Assembly (NCBI RefSeq): GCF_000317045.1
Contig: NC_019703.1
Location: forward strand, 3,398,501-3,462,500
Direction: 5' to 3'
DNA length: 64,000 nt
From: Geitlerinema sp. PCC 7407
Lineage (GTDB): Bacteria; Cyanobacteriota; Cyanobacteriia; PCC-7407
Of this stretch, positions 45,501 to 55,613 are shown one piece after another; the first letter of the stretch is position 1, and each line of letters begins with the position of its first letter. The position numbers and the translations under genes were made by a program. Below the pieces are notes generated by a model. The model was given only the letters and a program-made list of their open reading frames with translations. It did no database searches and was not told the DNA's origin.

Positions 45501-45642
45501 GAGCTTCGGTTAGAGGTTGGCGATACATCTTAATTGGGTGATGGGTCGCCAAAAAGATGTGATCTTCTGGTTGAGTGGCTTCTACATCCATTACTTTACG
45601 AACCATATCTGGATGCCAGCATACATACTTACTGAAAGTCAT
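42544..45642 (-). CDS. dpdH: DpdH, large P-loop ATPase
   Basis: A 1032-residue protein whose ATG overlaps the dpdG stop (ATGA). The P-loop VLGTSGTGKSHLIRW is at residues 73-87 and a Walker B-like LILLIEDFAKL follows. A cysteine cluster (CMDCDYRTPCHNGFG, near residue 420) may bind zinc. The C-terminal 400 residues are helical. AAA-like ATPases of this size in defence clusters often act as sensors or motor regulators. The role within Dpd restriction has not been shown biochemically as far as I know. Confidence 0.8.
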   Translation of the reverse strand: MTFSKYVCWHPDMVRKVMDVEATQPEDHIFLATHHPIKMYRQPLTEAQSKVPYDEEKFLKDFLETPDFAFVPVLGTSGTGKSHLIRWLNTRIRSIRQEPHYRVLLIPKVGTNLRDIIERILTGLEGSEFDEYRNRLRQATNTLSEAEAREQLLANLAIAVGPSGKHDRNRLSFTQNGLIDSLPALLFDPYFREHWLREEGIIHKLIIHVLGHRDSVEIVEERRQFSVEDLPRDIRDIDKASAAARSFYALLVGDDEVQQASVDWLNEHLDEAVAKVLNLGREDLQQLMLDVRRALARQGVELILLIEDFAKLQGIDREVLEAVLARPQQIEGVALCPMRTALACTTGYFQGLIDTVRTRTDFSVNLDIEAVGDQSLVTQADVQQLAVRYLNAVRLGNQEIQTWMEDAEEETGEPRNPIPSACMDCDYRTPCHNGFGQVDGMGLYPFSAKAIERMRDRANPGVFNPRILIKDVLRYTLEYHGSDLKLGRFPSPLLLDHFRGSTLSAMLIREIESRDTAENARRREALLNLWTDGNKLHDLAPEIHTAFDLPALGIQQQEISTPISLPTTSTATRAKETTATSTNVAKLPILDQTDSVTLPTGLEEQLQALDQWRNGTQLPQNVADDLRRRLFPAIEAMIDWDAELLLRNQFSDKLFKQRNINFRNAATSSQVRDVELLLPLVPDDLGDTAIALQAILLYNHYKHWKFPDGSTFFRIYARKLEEWSNFVLNEIPKCTTRTRQAWDPVPAVVELLAIAGRMAGRPTDNLEDRINAVFTDLEKVEISSRANYWQKLFNTLKKNQPKLQEILQARIPCTKGGRAVLQMIDAAQLVSPLKAVADEWKPQVDVSDSSTDQPFKAIGDTRRAIDELLEQAVREERDRQLNVYQQLINELGEDFSQKEVVASLTKTIDQVRGAGIPGISNRDALMEAMKNFENARLKGYLDLMKKIQNTEEIGLLFQYLSSASERPVEIISRFLNLARQAVDKSTESTQKSLADLRSTGAGDLEASYIGIERSLLELQQLAHEIKGESPCS

Positions 45643-46553
45643 TGCTGCTCTCCATGGAGATTGTCTCCTAACCAGGTGATATGAGAGATTCGACTATCAG
45701 AGCCATCTAGAAATACCCATACTGCTGTATCTGAAAGCTTGTCTAACTTTATTAGCCCTTCTTCTTCTATACGACGAAGTGAAACGGATGTGACACTTGA
45801 GAGATAGTTATGCTCACGTTGTCCAACTTTTTGCTCAATTTCGTCCCGAAAAGCTCCAGATTCAAAAACAGGACAATACCTGCCTAGATTCAAAATGAAT
45901 TCATTAACGGGGATTAGCTCAGAATTCTTTTGCTTGAATACATCCTTGAGAACTTTTCTTAGATAGTTTGTAGGATCTGGAACAATAGCCTTCTTTCCTA
46001 AAACTGAATGTCTCCAGCCGAAGTTCAGGAAGCAGAACCAGTACTCAAACTGCCGAAGACGCTCGTCATTCAATTTGTATGTTTCACCATCACTTAGTCC
46101 CGATATCTGGATTGCACCTACTTGTTCACTGAAAGACTCCACCATACTTTCTGAATCGGTAGGCGCTTCAAATATATCCTGATGAAGATACCAGGCGCAA
46201 AGAATGGCTAGATCATGATTCTCATAATTATCTAAATTAAAGAAAAGTTGGCTGAGAACGGTTGGAAGAAACTCATCACCGAACTGAGGATTCTTGGCTT
46301 TAACGGGCAAGTTTGGATGAAGAGCGATATCCTCATTGTCTGAAATGAATAGCCCTGATTTTATTCCTTCGTTGATTGCAGCGCGAGCCATGGAATATCT
46401 ATCTTTCTCAGGTTTGTCTTTGACAAAATAATCTGGAGAAAGAATCCTCTCCAAAGAAGATTTCTTCTCCCTTTGTCCTCTAGTATTTAGCAGGTATCTA
46501 AATACACCTCGAATTCTACTTGGTGTAGCTTCCACATTCTTCAAAACACTCAT
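45639..46553 (-). CDS. dpdG: DpdG
   Basis: A 304-residue protein. The ATG at 46553 is preferred to the frame start at 46571 because it overlaps the dpdF stop as ATGA, repeating the coupling pattern of this operon. The N-terminal part (ATPSRIRGVFRYLLNTRGQ) and the section around SVTSVSLRRIEEEGLIKLDK look like winged-helix units, which suggests DNA or protein binding. No catalytic motif is visible. Confidence 0.72.
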   Translation of the reverse strand: MSVLKNVEATPSRIRGVFRYLLNTRGQREKKSSLERILSPDYFVKDKPEKDRYSMARAAINEGIKSGLFISDNEDIALHPNLPVKAKNPQFGDEFLPTVLSQLFFNLDNYENHDLAILCAWYLHQDIFEAPTDSESMVESFSEQVGAIQISGLSDGETYKLNDERLRQFEYWFCFLNFGWRHSVLGKKAIVPDPTNYLRKVLKDVFKQKNSELIPVNEFILNLGRYCPVFESGAFRDEIEQKVGQREHNYLSSVTSVSLRRIEEEGLIKLDKLSDTAVWVFLDGSDSRISHITWLGDNLHGEQQ

Positions 46554-49084
46554 AACCCTAATTCTCCACAAAGCAAATTTAGGCGAAAACTACGTCCAGT
46601 CCAAATATCCTGCAACTTTCGGTGTTTAGCATTGGGGTCAGGAATATCTTCAGGCAGGAACATAATGAGAGGAATACCTGATTTAAATGGCTGGTAATAG
46701 TGAGAAGGTAAAGCCTTGCCCTGGAGGTGATAAATCAATGTGGGAACTTTCGGCATTTGCAATGGCTGATAATCTTCAAACAGAAAAACCAATAATTTGC
46801 TAAAAACTGTATGCATTGAAGGAGGAGCCACGACGTTGAGAATACCTTCACGAATTAACCGTTGGAGAAGTTTGTTGCGATCGCGCGCTCCCTGTCTGCT
46901 CTCTGTTGCCTCATAAAAAATAGCGAGTATTGACTCTCCTGCTAAAAGCTCCAAAAGCACTTCACCCAGCTGAAATCGCGCTTCTTGCCATACTGGAAGG
47001 GGAACTGGCATCACTCCTGAAAAAGGAACAATCTTCTGTTGGCGACAAAACGGGCAACCACCACAGGATCGTTCAACATGAACACGACGACGTGGTGGGG
47101 TGGAACGAGCGGGAATTTTGTATGCCTCTGCAAAAATCTCAGAAATGCAACGCTTGGATTGCAGCGCCTCTCGCATCAAATTCAGACTCCGACTAGCCCA
47201 CTGCTGACGCTGATTACGAGCAGGTTCTACTCGCTCTTGCCAGGTTTCTGGTACCAGATGATAGTCATTGCGAATTTGAATCGTTCGTAAATTCCGATGT
47301 CGTGCGATCGCATCGCTAAAAGCCTCATCAGAATCGAAAAGTGCCCGTTGCGGAGGCGCTTCTGCATCAATCTCAATCAAATTAGCCCGGCTCATCAAGG
47401 TAAGTGTTCGGATATTCCAGTCTTGGTTCCTTACACTGGTTGAGTCGAGGTCAAGGTTGTAGGAAGGCCGGACATCGATTGGAACTTGAAACCGCCCATC
47501 TGGTAAAGTTATCTGCTTATCGAACATCGCTTGCCAGCGCATTCTGCCGCGATCGCTTGTAATGTAGGTTATTTCACTTAAAGCAGAAGCAACGTCAAAA
47601 TCTGACCGAGTATAAAGCGTTAAGGAGAGGGTTGCTTTTCCATCTCGACCACCGCGTCCGACCTCTTGATAGAAGCGGTCGATTGTTTCTGGTACACACA
47701 AATGCACAACTGCACGAACGTCTGGCAAATCGACTCCTAACCCAAAGGCAGAGGTAGCAACAACAATATCAATTCGTTGCTCTCGCCAGTCCTGTAAGAG
47801 CTGTAAACGCTCTTGTTGGTTGGATTTACCAGTCATCTTGGCGCAGCGATTGAAGCCTGCTGCTTTTAACTCTCGATGCCACTGGTCTACATCCGCGACC
47901 TTGCTACCGTAAAGAATCAGGGGGCGAGGAAGATGATGCAGTGCTTCAATTAAGCGTTGTTTCCTTTCTGCCTCATTGACGCAATAGGCAAACCAAAAGG
48001 TTGGTTCCGGGCGCAGTTGGACTGATGAAACTAACTGGAATGGTCCTGGTTGACCGAAGAGCGTCTCCAGGGTGTCTAGACAGGATTCAGTGACTGTTGC
48101 AGTAAGGAGCAGCGTTGGAAATACTGCTACTCCTTGCTGTTGGGCAACTCGCAATAAGTCTTTTCGCAAGCCTGCCAATTCCTGAAATTCAGGACGGAAC
48201 TCATCTCCCCATTGCTCTACAATGTGAGCTTCGTCAATGACCAAATATCGAAGAAACCCCTGCCGTACTGCTTCATAAACACTGAATGCTAAAGACTCAA
48301 TTAAGCCCTCTGGGGATGTAAATACAATCGGTTGAGTCCCTTGTCGGATGCGATCGCGGATTTCCTCGCGGCGCTCTTGTCCATCAACAGAAGCATCACT
48401 GTAATAGGCGGTTGCAAAATTAATCCCAGTTTTTTCTTGAAAGGCTCGCTCTTGATCAATGGCTAACGCTACGGTTGGGACGACGACCACTGTAACACCA
48501 ACTGGTTTTGACTTTAACCATGCTGGTAGATGGGCACAGAGACTCTTGCCAGAGCCAGTGGGCAGATTAATCACCAGAGTTGATTGTGCTGGCGCGGTGA
48601 GAATTGAGCGAATTGCCTCTCGTTGTCCTGTACTCTGATAAGTATTGAAACCTAATTCAGCTAGAAAGGGGTCGCCCCCTTCAGGTTGATAATTTCGGCG
48701 CACCACTTCCTGAAATAGAGGCACTTCAGGAGATTGCTCTTCGGCTTCTGGCAACCAATCAGGTATCCAGGGGCGGGCACTCAAGAGAAAATACTCTGGT
48801 TGTTCATCTAGAATGTCCATACTACTCAATTCCCAAATCTGCCGAGATTTAGGAAAGGGTGCATTGCGAGGAACCTTTAGGATCGGAGAGTTCCCACCTT
48901 GTTGCTCAGCTTCTCGCCTCAAAACGTGACGGACGAGCGCGGTTAGATCTCCTGGTGCTGGTGTATGGGAACTTGATGCTTGCAATGCTTTTAGCAGGCG
49001 ACGCTGACAGGCTTCAGCGACATCATCAGTCCCTTCCATTGCAACAAAGATATTCAGAGCATCTTGAATGGTTTGGAAACTCAT
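46550..49084 (-). CDS. dpdF: DpdF, RecQ-like helicase
   Basis: An 844-residue superfamily 2 helicase. Walker A is VINLPTGSGKSLCAHLPAWL (residues 171-190), motif II is YLVIDEAHIVEQWGDEFRPE, and motif VI is FYQEVGRGGRDGKATL, the RecQ-type QxxGRxGRDG form. VATSAFGLGVDLPDVRAVVH is motif V. A zinc cluster near residue 680 (CGGCPFCRQQ) resembles that of RecQ enzymes. It overlaps dpdE by 4 bp and dpdG by 4 bp. It would unwind DNA as part of Dpd restriction. Confidence 0.88.
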   Translation of the reverse strand: MSFQTIQDALNIFVAMEGTDDVAEACQRRLLKALQASSSHTPAPGDLTALVRHVLRREAEQQGGNSPILKVPRNAPFPKSRQIWELSSMDILDEQPEYFLLSARPWIPDWLPEAEEQSPEVPLFQEVVRRNYQPEGGDPFLAELGFNTYQSTGQREAIRSILTAPAQSTLVINLPTGSGKSLCAHLPAWLKSKPVGVTVVVVPTVALAIDQERAFQEKTGINFATAYYSDASVDGQERREEIRDRIRQGTQPIVFTSPEGLIESLAFSVYEAVRQGFLRYLVIDEAHIVEQWGDEFRPEFQELAGLRKDLLRVAQQQGVAVFPTLLLTATVTESCLDTLETLFGQPGPFQLVSSVQLRPEPTFWFAYCVNEAERKQRLIEALHHLPRPLILYGSKVADVDQWHRELKAAGFNRCAKMTGKSNQQERLQLLQDWREQRIDIVVATSAFGLGVDLPDVRAVVHLCVPETIDRFYQEVGRGGRDGKATLSLTLYTRSDFDVASALSEITYITSDRGRMRWQAMFDKQITLPDGRFQVPIDVRPSYNLDLDSTSVRNQDWNIRTLTLMSRANLIEIDAEAPPQRALFDSDEAFSDAIARHRNLRTIQIRNDYHLVPETWQERVEPARNQRQQWASRSLNLMREALQSKRCISEIFAEAYKIPARSTPPRRRVHVERSCGGCPFCRQQKIVPFSGVMPVPLPVWQEARFQLGEVLLELLAGESILAIFYEATESRQGARDRNKLLQRLIREGILNVVAPPSMHTVFSKLLVFLFEDYQPLQMPKVPTLIYHLQGKALPSHYYQPFKSGIPLIMFLPEDIPDPNAKHRKLQDIWTGRSFRLNLLCGELGL

Positions 49085-52000
49085 TGGGGTCGTGCCTCCC
49101 CATTGGGTAATTTCGGCAGTCGTCCAGAGACAATGTAGAACCCGACAGAATCAAGACGAATCGCAGGAGTAAGAATCCCTTGAACGAAGATTTGACTTAG
49201 TGCTTTCTCCAGTTCATATTCTTGAGCCAGTAGAGAATCTGAGTGAGCTTGGGCTTGACGCTCTAGACGAAGGCGGAGTTGCTCCACTCGATCGCCCAAC
49301 TTGCGCTTTGCCTGGGTTGCATACCGCTGACAGCGATCGCGGAACTGCTGCCGCTCTCGAAGAAGTTTTTCAGATCGGCTTCGAGTGCCTCGACAGAAAT
49401 ACTCCCAGTCATCTTGACTAATAAATTCATCTAAAACGAATGACCGATCCTTTGCCAGGTTGTAGTCTCGTGTTGGTTCTCTGTGTTGTGAGTACGGACG
49501 TTGAAGAATCTCTAATAACTTTGGATCTGTGACTGGTTGCATTCCCGTAGTCATCACCAAAGTTTCTACTGAAGGTGGGAAGAGAGCATCAGTTCGACGA
49601 ATCAGCGCTGTTCTATTCGACTGGGGCCAACCATGACTTTGCAAGACTTCATCTAATTTAGACAGGTTTGTTTCTACAACATAATCGAACCGAAAGCCTA
49701 CCCACTCTGCGCCTTCACTCGATGGCCAACTTTCCTCATGCCGCCAAAGGGCAAATGCTTGCCCCCGGTCATCCCAACGGACGAAATGAGCTAGTGCATC
49801 CAGAAGAGGATGCCCAATGCGGTAAACAGATACTCCAGGCTGTTGAAGAGCCTTTCGTCGATTGTACGTTCCTGTTTCAGCAAAACTGCTTGAGAACAAG
49901 CTGTAGAGATCTTTGACTGGAACCAGTGTTTCTCGACGACCTTTCAGGCTAGGTCGGTAAGCAAAGATGTCATCAGAGTTCTGATCCTGTCCATCCTGGA
50001 ATTCTCGCTTGAACTGCAATGCTTCATAAACCCAGCCTTCCACCGCTTGCTTAAGCTTTCGATGCTGAGAGTCATAATCCTCAAGTTCCTGGAAATACTG
50101 AGCAGCACTTTCTTCCAGCGCATCAATTTCGTCTAAAGCATTTTGCTCGTCAATACTGACCTTTTCTCTGTGAATCTCATCATGAACGATCGCAATGGAT
50201 TGCTTTAACCCATAGGCACCAGATTCAAATAATGCCTCAGCCAGATCAGGTAACTTGCGATCCACATAAAACTGAAGACTGGCGATAGACTCTTGAAAGA
50301 TCTTGAAGCCGTCTTTCAAGACTTGAAACCAGGCATCGTGCAGACTATCTCCTACGTCCGCTCCCGCAAATACAACGTAATTCATTAATTGTCGCCGCCC
50401 AATGCGATTCATTCGACCGTGGCGCTGCTCTAAACGATTGGGTGACCAAGGCAAGTCAAAATGAATCATCCAGTCAGCAAACTGTAAGTTGTGCCCCTCT
50501 TCTCCAGAGGCATCACACACCAGAACAAAGCATCGAGGACTTTCTAGAAATTGGGTTGTATTAGCTTCAACCTCATCAATCGATTGTCCTACTTGGTAAG
50601 TTGCGATCGCCTCTTGTCCAAAAGCCTCTTTCAACGGAGCCACAATCTTTTGACAGGTATAACTAAAACTGGTGAAAACAACTGCTTTGAACGGGCGATC
50701 ACCATTTTTCGTTCTTAACGTTGTCAGCACCACTTGTAATTGGTCAATGCGATCGCCAAACTCAGGTTGCTGCTGTAAGTTGTCTAACAGAGTTTGTAGA
50801 ATATTACTTTCACCAGGAAAGAGAGGCGTTTTGAGAAACAACTCCGCTTCTTCACCAAAATCCTGAATCAGCGTTGGAGAAACACCACCACTTAGACGAG
50901 CAGAAATCAACTCCTGCAAAAGACCAAGCTCTGTCCCGCTAGCACGAAAAAGTAAAAGAAAGACGGCTCTGAGCTGCTGCCAGTCCTGATAATCAGGGTC
51001 ATTCTTCATTCCCAAGGCGCGAACACGCCACTCATCCAAATACTCGTGGACAATGAGCGATCGCTCATCTTCGTCATATTCAACTCTAGGAATCACACCC
51101 GATTGGTCAAGCAGTACATCCTCCAAACTCTCACGGCGATTCCGCAGCATTCGTCGATGTAGACGGTAAGTATCACTAATATGAGTACGAATGGAACGAA
51201 TTACCCTACTTTGTTCTTCAGAATCAACCTGTAGAGCTTGCAGGATGGTTTCTAGTTGATTCAACAGTAAAGATAAGCGCTCATCAGAGTTGAAGAGATT
51301 TTTGAGCTTACTCAAAGTCATCTTAAGAACGAAACTTGAAGCATCCTCTTTGAAGGACAGCAATACCCGCCCGATGTCCTGACGTAATCGTACTCGCTCT
51401 TTGAAACCGTCCAGATCTTCAAGGCGGTAAGTCATGGGGTCGAGCAAGTGCAGCATCGCCAGAAAAGCCTGTTCATGGTTTAGCGCGGGGGTAGCTGAAA
51501 GTAGTAGAACTTGCTTTGCTTGGTGGGCTAATTTTCTACAAAATTCAAAACATTCTCGCTGTGCTGAGTCCGGTGAAACTGCCATTCCTGCAATATGCTG
51601 AGCTTCATCCAGAACCAGAAAATCAGGTTGGAATTGAATATGAGTAGAGCGGATGTCCTCAATCGTCAACCAGTCAATCTCTTCGGAGAGATAAAACTTG
51701 GCTTCGAGTTCCTGTTGCCACTGCTTCAGCAAAGGCTTCGGAGCAATTACCAGCACTCGTCCCGTTGGGTTATCCAACAGGTACTGCCGTAATATGACCC
51801 CTGCCTCAATCGTCTTGCCCAAACCAACTTCATCGGCTAGAAGATACCGCTGAATAGAGTCTTCCAGCACGCGACGAACAACTTCGACCTGATGAGGATA
51901 AAGCTCGATGCTAGCAGAGAGCAATCCTGGCATACCACGACTAACAGCCCGCTGCTCAATTAAGCACCGAAAGAAATTAGAGCGGCGATCGTAGAAGAAA

Positions 52001-52371
52001 GGGGTTTCATGCCCTCTTAAGATAAGTACTTCCGTTGGGTCATCAATTGGGCGATTACAACGGACATGGATGTCTTGTTCAACGGCGTAGCAGAACTTCC
52101 CATCTGGCAAGTCAATTTCGTAGCGGCGATCGTCGTCATGCCACTTGTAAATCCTTCCAATCAGCCATGACTCTCTCTCCTCAGACCAGAGGTAGCAGCG
52201 GGTGTGCCGTTGAAGAATAACTCGTTCCAGTGAGCTGATCGGAACGGATTGCTGGATTCGCTCCCCTACTGATACAAAATATTCAATCTGAGCATCAGAA
52301 TAAGAAATATCCTGAAGCCTCCCAGTTCCTAGACTATTAAGACGTGAGCGAACTAGAATACCTGGTTGCAT
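49081..52371 (-). CDS. dpdE: DpdE, SNF2-like ATPase
   Basis: A 1096-residue Swi2/Snf2-type translocase. Walker A is LLADEVGLGKTIEAGVIL (residues 177-194), motif II LVLDEAQHIAG, and the helicase C domain has GEEGHNLQFADWMIHFDLPW followed by RLEQRHGRMNRIGRR. This RapA/HepA-like pattern marks dsDNA translocases. The N-terminal 100 residues are beta-rich and may be tandem SH3-like domains. It heads the restriction run, 136 bp downstream of dpdA, and overlaps dpdF by 4 bp (ATGA). Confidence 0.88.
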   Translation of the reverse strand: MQPGILVRSRLNSLGTGRLQDISYSDAQIEYFVSVGERIQQSVPISSLERVILQRHTRCYLWSEERESWLIGRIYKWHDDDRRYEIDLPDGKFCYAVEQDIHVRCNRPIDDPTEVLILRGHETPFFYDRRSNFFRCLIEQRAVSRGMPGLLSASIELYPHQVEVVRRVLEDSIQRYLLADEVGLGKTIEAGVILRQYLLDNPTGRVLVIAPKPLLKQWQQELEAKFYLSEEIDWLTIEDIRSTHIQFQPDFLVLDEAQHIAGMAVSPDSAQRECFEFCRKLAHQAKQVLLLSATPALNHEQAFLAMLHLLDPMTYRLEDLDGFKERVRLRQDIGRVLLSFKEDASSFVLKMTLSKLKNLFNSDERLSLLLNQLETILQALQVDSEEQSRVIRSIRTHISDTYRLHRRMLRNRRESLEDVLLDQSGVIPRVEYDEDERSLIVHEYLDEWRVRALGMKNDPDYQDWQQLRAVFLLLFRASGTELGLLQELISARLSGGVSPTLIQDFGEEAELFLKTPLFPGESNILQTLLDNLQQQPEFGDRIDQLQVVLTTLRTKNGDRPFKAVVFTSFSYTCQKIVAPLKEAFGQEAIATYQVGQSIDEVEANTTQFLESPRCFVLVCDASGEEGHNLQFADWMIHFDLPWSPNRLEQRHGRMNRIGRRQLMNYVVFAGADVGDSLHDAWFQVLKDGFKIFQESIASLQFYVDRKLPDLAEALFESGAYGLKQSIAIVHDEIHREKVSIDEQNALDEIDALEESAAQYFQELEDYDSQHRKLKQAVEGWVYEALQFKREFQDGQDQNSDDIFAYRPSLKGRRETLVPVKDLYSLFSSSFAETGTYNRRKALQQPGVSVYRIGHPLLDALAHFVRWDDRGQAFALWRHEESWPSSEGAEWVGFRFDYVVETNLSKLDEVLQSHGWPQSNRTALIRRTDALFPPSVETLVMTTGMQPVTDPKLLEILQRPYSQHREPTRDYNLAKDRSFVLDEFISQDDWEYFCRGTRSRSEKLLRERQQFRDRCQRYATQAKRKLGDRVEQLRLRLERQAQAHSDSLLAQEYELEKALSQIFVQGILTPAIRLDSVGFYIVSGRLPKLPNGEARPQ

Positions 52372-52507
52372 GATCCTAGGTTTAAGCTGAGTCAGGCTAT
52401 ATAGATGCAGCCAAACTAGTATTCCCTTCCATAGAAGACATACTCACACCGATCACTATTGCTACAGCCGTTTACCTAGTATGACCAATTTCTCCTGAAG
52501 TGGCTAT

Positions 52508-54643
52508 TTAGGGTTGGGCTAGGAGTTGTTTCAAATTGCCAGAAAATTCTCTTTCCGCCAATTCATCTTCTGCTTGAGCAGTAGGAGTGGTGAGATGCTT
52601 TAGCAACGATTGAAACCGTTTGTAAAAGACATAGGTATTATGAAACCCACGCCTGCGATTGCGATTATTATTTCTAAAAATTACTACTTCAATTCCAACA
52701 TCCTGGCAAATCGCGCAATCGCAAACTTTCCAGGGCTTTTCCTCTAAAACTTCCCGGTATAGAGTCTCATGTGTAGCTCGTCGCTTCGCCTGAGCATCTA
52801 GATCAACTTTGCCATCTCGTGGCAGTTCAACCAGTTCATCGTAGGCTAGCACAGCTTCAAGAGTTGCCTCGACTCCAAGTTTATTCCTGTCGAACTCGCG
52901 CAATGCTTTGAGAGCATCTTGCTCTAGCTTGTGAAGCGTTGGCAAATCAGCGACTCCAGCAGCTACTAGCTTTTTAACCCGCAAACCATTATTTGCAACA
53001 GGCGGCACTCGGATCGCTGCGTAGCGTTTCCCCGTCATCGTATGATAATTTGCTGTTACCCCTAACCAAGCCTGCCGTAACGGGCTTGCCGAATCACAGC
53101 TCGTCACTCCCAAGTGCCGAAAGGCAGGGATTGTATCGATTCGAGCAACACCAAATAGGTGCATTCGCACATGGGATTGAAGGCGTGGGTGTATTGCTTC
53201 AAGAATGGGCAGAATTTCGGAGTTTTGGGCACGCGCCAATCCTCCTAGAGCAATATAGTCATATCCCATTTGAATCAATTCTTGTACCGCTGCTGCATAA
53301 GATTCAGGATCCCAACCCTGTGCCACGCCGATTGGAGTAAATTGATAGCCTCGTTCCTGGTGTTTTCCTAGAAACTCTGCTGCATTTTCAAGTGTTAGTT
53401 TGTATCGAAGATCTCGAATGCCTGGAACCGCAAATGGACCAACAATAAGGTGATCAATACTGACCCCAAAATCAAAACCAAGGCGTTCATAGTAATCTAA
53501 AATTTCATCTGTATTGTAAGGAGGAAGATCCTCTTTGATATAGCTAAATGCACCGCAATCCCCCATGATCTTTCCAGGGAAACGAACAAATTTATGAACC
53601 CCTAGTTCTTCGACTCTATTTCTCTTCGTTTGACTTTCATCTATGACAGCTTTAGAGACTAAAACCCCATCATAGTTAGGGGATGGAAAGAAGATTTCAT
53701 GGGCGTAAACGTCATCAGCATAGGAGTCATGCCGATTAGATCCAAAGGAATCTGTTAAGAAATTGTACTCAGGATCAACCCGATCATCCCATTCAGGAAT
53801 AAAGTACTGCATACCCAAGTGAACATTCGGGGCAGACGGTAAATCGGGGATGGGAATGAATTCACCTTTGTTTTTTTTCGTGGTGACTTGCTTAGGCTTG
53901 CTGCTTATTACTAATTGAGGTAGACCTAAATCAAGTTCAAGTTGAGTCGTTCTATCAATAATTTCCTGAAAACGACAGGGATCTTGGTGAATTTGTTCAA
54001 ATAGATCAGGTTGCTCTGCCGCAACTAAAGCAAATTGTTTGAATAAAAAACCCTTTAACCCTACTGAACCAAAACCGTACTTCTTTGCCTCAGCGTTCGT
54101 GAGAGGCAAGACAAATGCTTGAGGATCTGATGTCTTAATTAAGTTAGAGCAACTCCCTGGAGCTAAGAAAATCCAAGTTTGCTCCTCGTAAAGGGTGAGC
54201 GGTAATGAGATTGCTCTTAAATACTTTTCACCTAGTAGAACAAAAATCAAATCATAGTCAGAAATTATTTTTTCAAGTGATTGATGTATCTTTAATCGTT
54301 TTGCCCAGTCATCTATCTCATGCCCTTTCATTGTGTTGAAAGTGACTTCGTAGGGTGCAATTACACGATCTTCAGGAATCAATCCATAACCTGCTGAGAT
54401 GATAAATACATCAATTTCAGGCTTCTCTAAAGTCTTCCGTAGAGTTCGCACACCCTCCATCAATTGGGTATGCTGCATCCCCGTATACATTTCTCCTGCC
54501 GGAGCCATAAACTCAGAAAGCTGCTTTTCTCTTTTGCGGAGTCGAGCAGCGTGCGTAAAATCTTCCTGAGTGAGTTGATTCTCTGGCTTAAATCGCTTTT
54601 CCCCGGTACACGATGTAATGATTAAGACACGGGGGTAGCGCAT
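52508..54643 (-). CDS. dpdA: DpdA DNA-guanine transglycosylase with N-terminal YaaA/DUF6884-like domain
   Basis: A 711-residue protein, AGGAG upstream. Residues 1-170 ([38 protein letters not shown]) look like a YaaA/DUF328 or DUF6884 domain. The rest is the TGT-type barrel: [15 protein letters not shown] (substrate Asp), [26 protein letters not shown], and [15 protein letters not shown] with the probable nucleophile Asp. C-terminal [13 protein letters not shown] may bind zinc. DpdA swaps guanine for preQ0 in DNA. As I recall, DpdC, which turns the preQ0 base into ADG, is a DUF328-type protein, so this may be a fusion of the two activities. It overlaps the queC end by 22 bp. Confidence 0.88.
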   Translation of the reverse strand: MRYPRVLIITSCTGEKRFKPENQLTQEDFTHAARLRKREKQLSEFMAPAGEMYTGMQHTQLMEGVRTLRKTLEKPEIDVFIISAGYGLIPEDRVIAPYEVTFNTMKGHEIDDWAKRLKIHQSLEKIISDYDLIFVLLGEKYLRAISLPLTLYEEQTWIFLAPGSCSNLIKTSDPQAFVLPLTNAEAKKYGFGSVGLKGFLFKQFALVAAEQPDLFEQIHQDPCRFQEIIDRTTQLELDLGLPQLVISSKPKQVTTKKNKGEFIPIPDLPSAPNVHLGMQYFIPEWDDRVDPEYNFLTDSFGSNRHDSYADDVYAHEIFFPSPNYDGVLVSKAVIDESQTKRNRVEELGVHKFVRFPGKIMGDCGAFSYIKEDLPPYNTDEILDYYERLGFDFGVSIDHLIVGPFAVPGIRDLRYKLTLENAAEFLGKHQERGYQFTPIGVAQGWDPESYAAAVQELIQMGYDYIALGGLARAQNSEILPILEAIHPRLQSHVRMHLFGVARIDTIPAFRHLGVTSCDSASPLRQAWLGVTANYHTMTGKRYAAIRVPPVANNGLRVKKLVAAGVADLPTLHKLEQDALKALREFDRNKLGVEATLEAVLAYDELVELPRDGKVDLDAQAKRRATHETLYREVLEEKPWKVCDCAICQDVGIEVVIFRNNNRNRRRGFHNTYVFYKRFQSLLKHLTTPTAQAEDELAEREFSGNLKQLLAQP

Positions 54644-55344
54644 CGGTTCTCCTGTTCGTACAATTCTCGCCCTACTAACGTTGCCAGATCGGGTCTACCT
54701 GCGTCAATCAGGGCACGATCGCGAATCCGGCAAGAGTCGCACAACCCACAGGGTTCATCCTCGCCTTGATAGCAAGACCAGGTGAGGTGAATCGGAACAC
54801 CTAGTTGTAACGCACGATGCACGATATCTACTTTGGAATCCATAACCAGTGGAGCCACAAGCTTAGGGGCATGCCCTTCTAATCCAGTCTTGGAGGAGAG
54901 GGTTGCAAGATGCTGGACAGCTTCTAGGTACTCCGGTCGGCAATCAGGATAGCCAGAATAGTCTACGGCATTGATTCCCAAATAAATTGCTTCGGCTCCT
55001 TTGGCTTCAGCCAGGGATAGAGCGATCGCCAAAAAGACCGTATTCCGCCCCGGCACATAAGTAATGGGAATCACACCAGGCTTCACACCGTCAGTCGGCA
55101 CATCCACAGCCTGGTCAGTCAAGGCAGAACCGCCCCACTGCGCCAAATTCACATCCACCACAAAGTGTTCCTTGATCCCCAAATGTTCAGCGACCCGCTT
55201 AGCAGCAATGAGTTCGCGATCGTGCCTTTGTCCGTAATGGAGCGATAGAGCAATCAACTCGTAACCATCAGCGATCGCCTGAGCAGCAGAGGTCGATGAA
55301 TCCAGACCACCAGACAATAAAACAATAGCTTTGGGAGCATTCAT
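54622..55344 (-). CDS. queC: 7-cyano-7-deazaguanine synthase QueC
   Basis: A 240-residue enzyme with the PP-loop [28 protein letters not shown] and the zinc cluster [15 protein letters not shown]. QueC converts 7-carboxy-7-deazaguanine to preQ0 using ATP and ammonia, giving the base that DpdA inserts. GAGGTG lies before the start. The gene overlaps dpdA by 22 bp, so supply of preQ0 and its insertion into DNA are coupled in one transcript. Confidence 0.95.
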   Translation of the reverse strand: MNAPKAIVLLSGGLDSSTSAAQAIADGYELIALSLHYGQRHDRELIAAKRVAEHLGIKEHFVVDVNLAQWGGSALTDQAVDVPTDGVKPGVIPITYVPGRNTVFLAIALSLAEAKGAEAIYLGINAVDYSGYPDCRPEYLEAVQHLATLSSKTGLEGHAPKLVAPLVMDSKVDIVHRALQLGVPIHLTWSCYQGEDEPCGLCDSCRIRDRALIDAGRPDLATLVGRELYEQENRCATPVS

Positions 55345-55368
55345 GGTTCACCTCATGGTAAGGGGTCA

Positions 55369-55599
55369 TTAGCTTGGCGATCGCCAGATGGGTTTTACGT
55401 CACTTTCAAATTGGTAAAGTTTACGGCAAAGGTGCCCGATCTCATCACTGCGAGGTTGTCCGCTTTCTCCGAAGGTTTCTTGCTCCATGTCCTCGCTCAT
55501 TTGGTCATAAGGATCGTCATCCTCGTGGTTGTCAGCCCAATATTCCAGGGATGCAAGGATGATGGAAAGTTCGCGGGGGGATAGTTCAATTTGAGCCAC
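55369..55599 (-). CDS. Small acidic protein between queC and queE
   Basis: A 76-residue protein (MAQIELSPRELSIILASLEY ... DEIGHLCRKLYQFESDVKPI) with an acidic middle rich in Asp, Glu, Gln and Met. It lies 14 bp after queE and 24 bp before queC on the same strand, so it is co-transcribed. I know no function; it looks like a small helical regulator or adaptor. Confidence 0.6.
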   Translation of the reverse strand: MAQIELSPRELSIILASLEYWADNHEDDDPYDQMSEDMEQETFGESGQPRSDEIGHLCRKLYQFESDVKPIWRSPS

Positions 55600-55613
55600 T
55601 AGCTTTCACCTCT

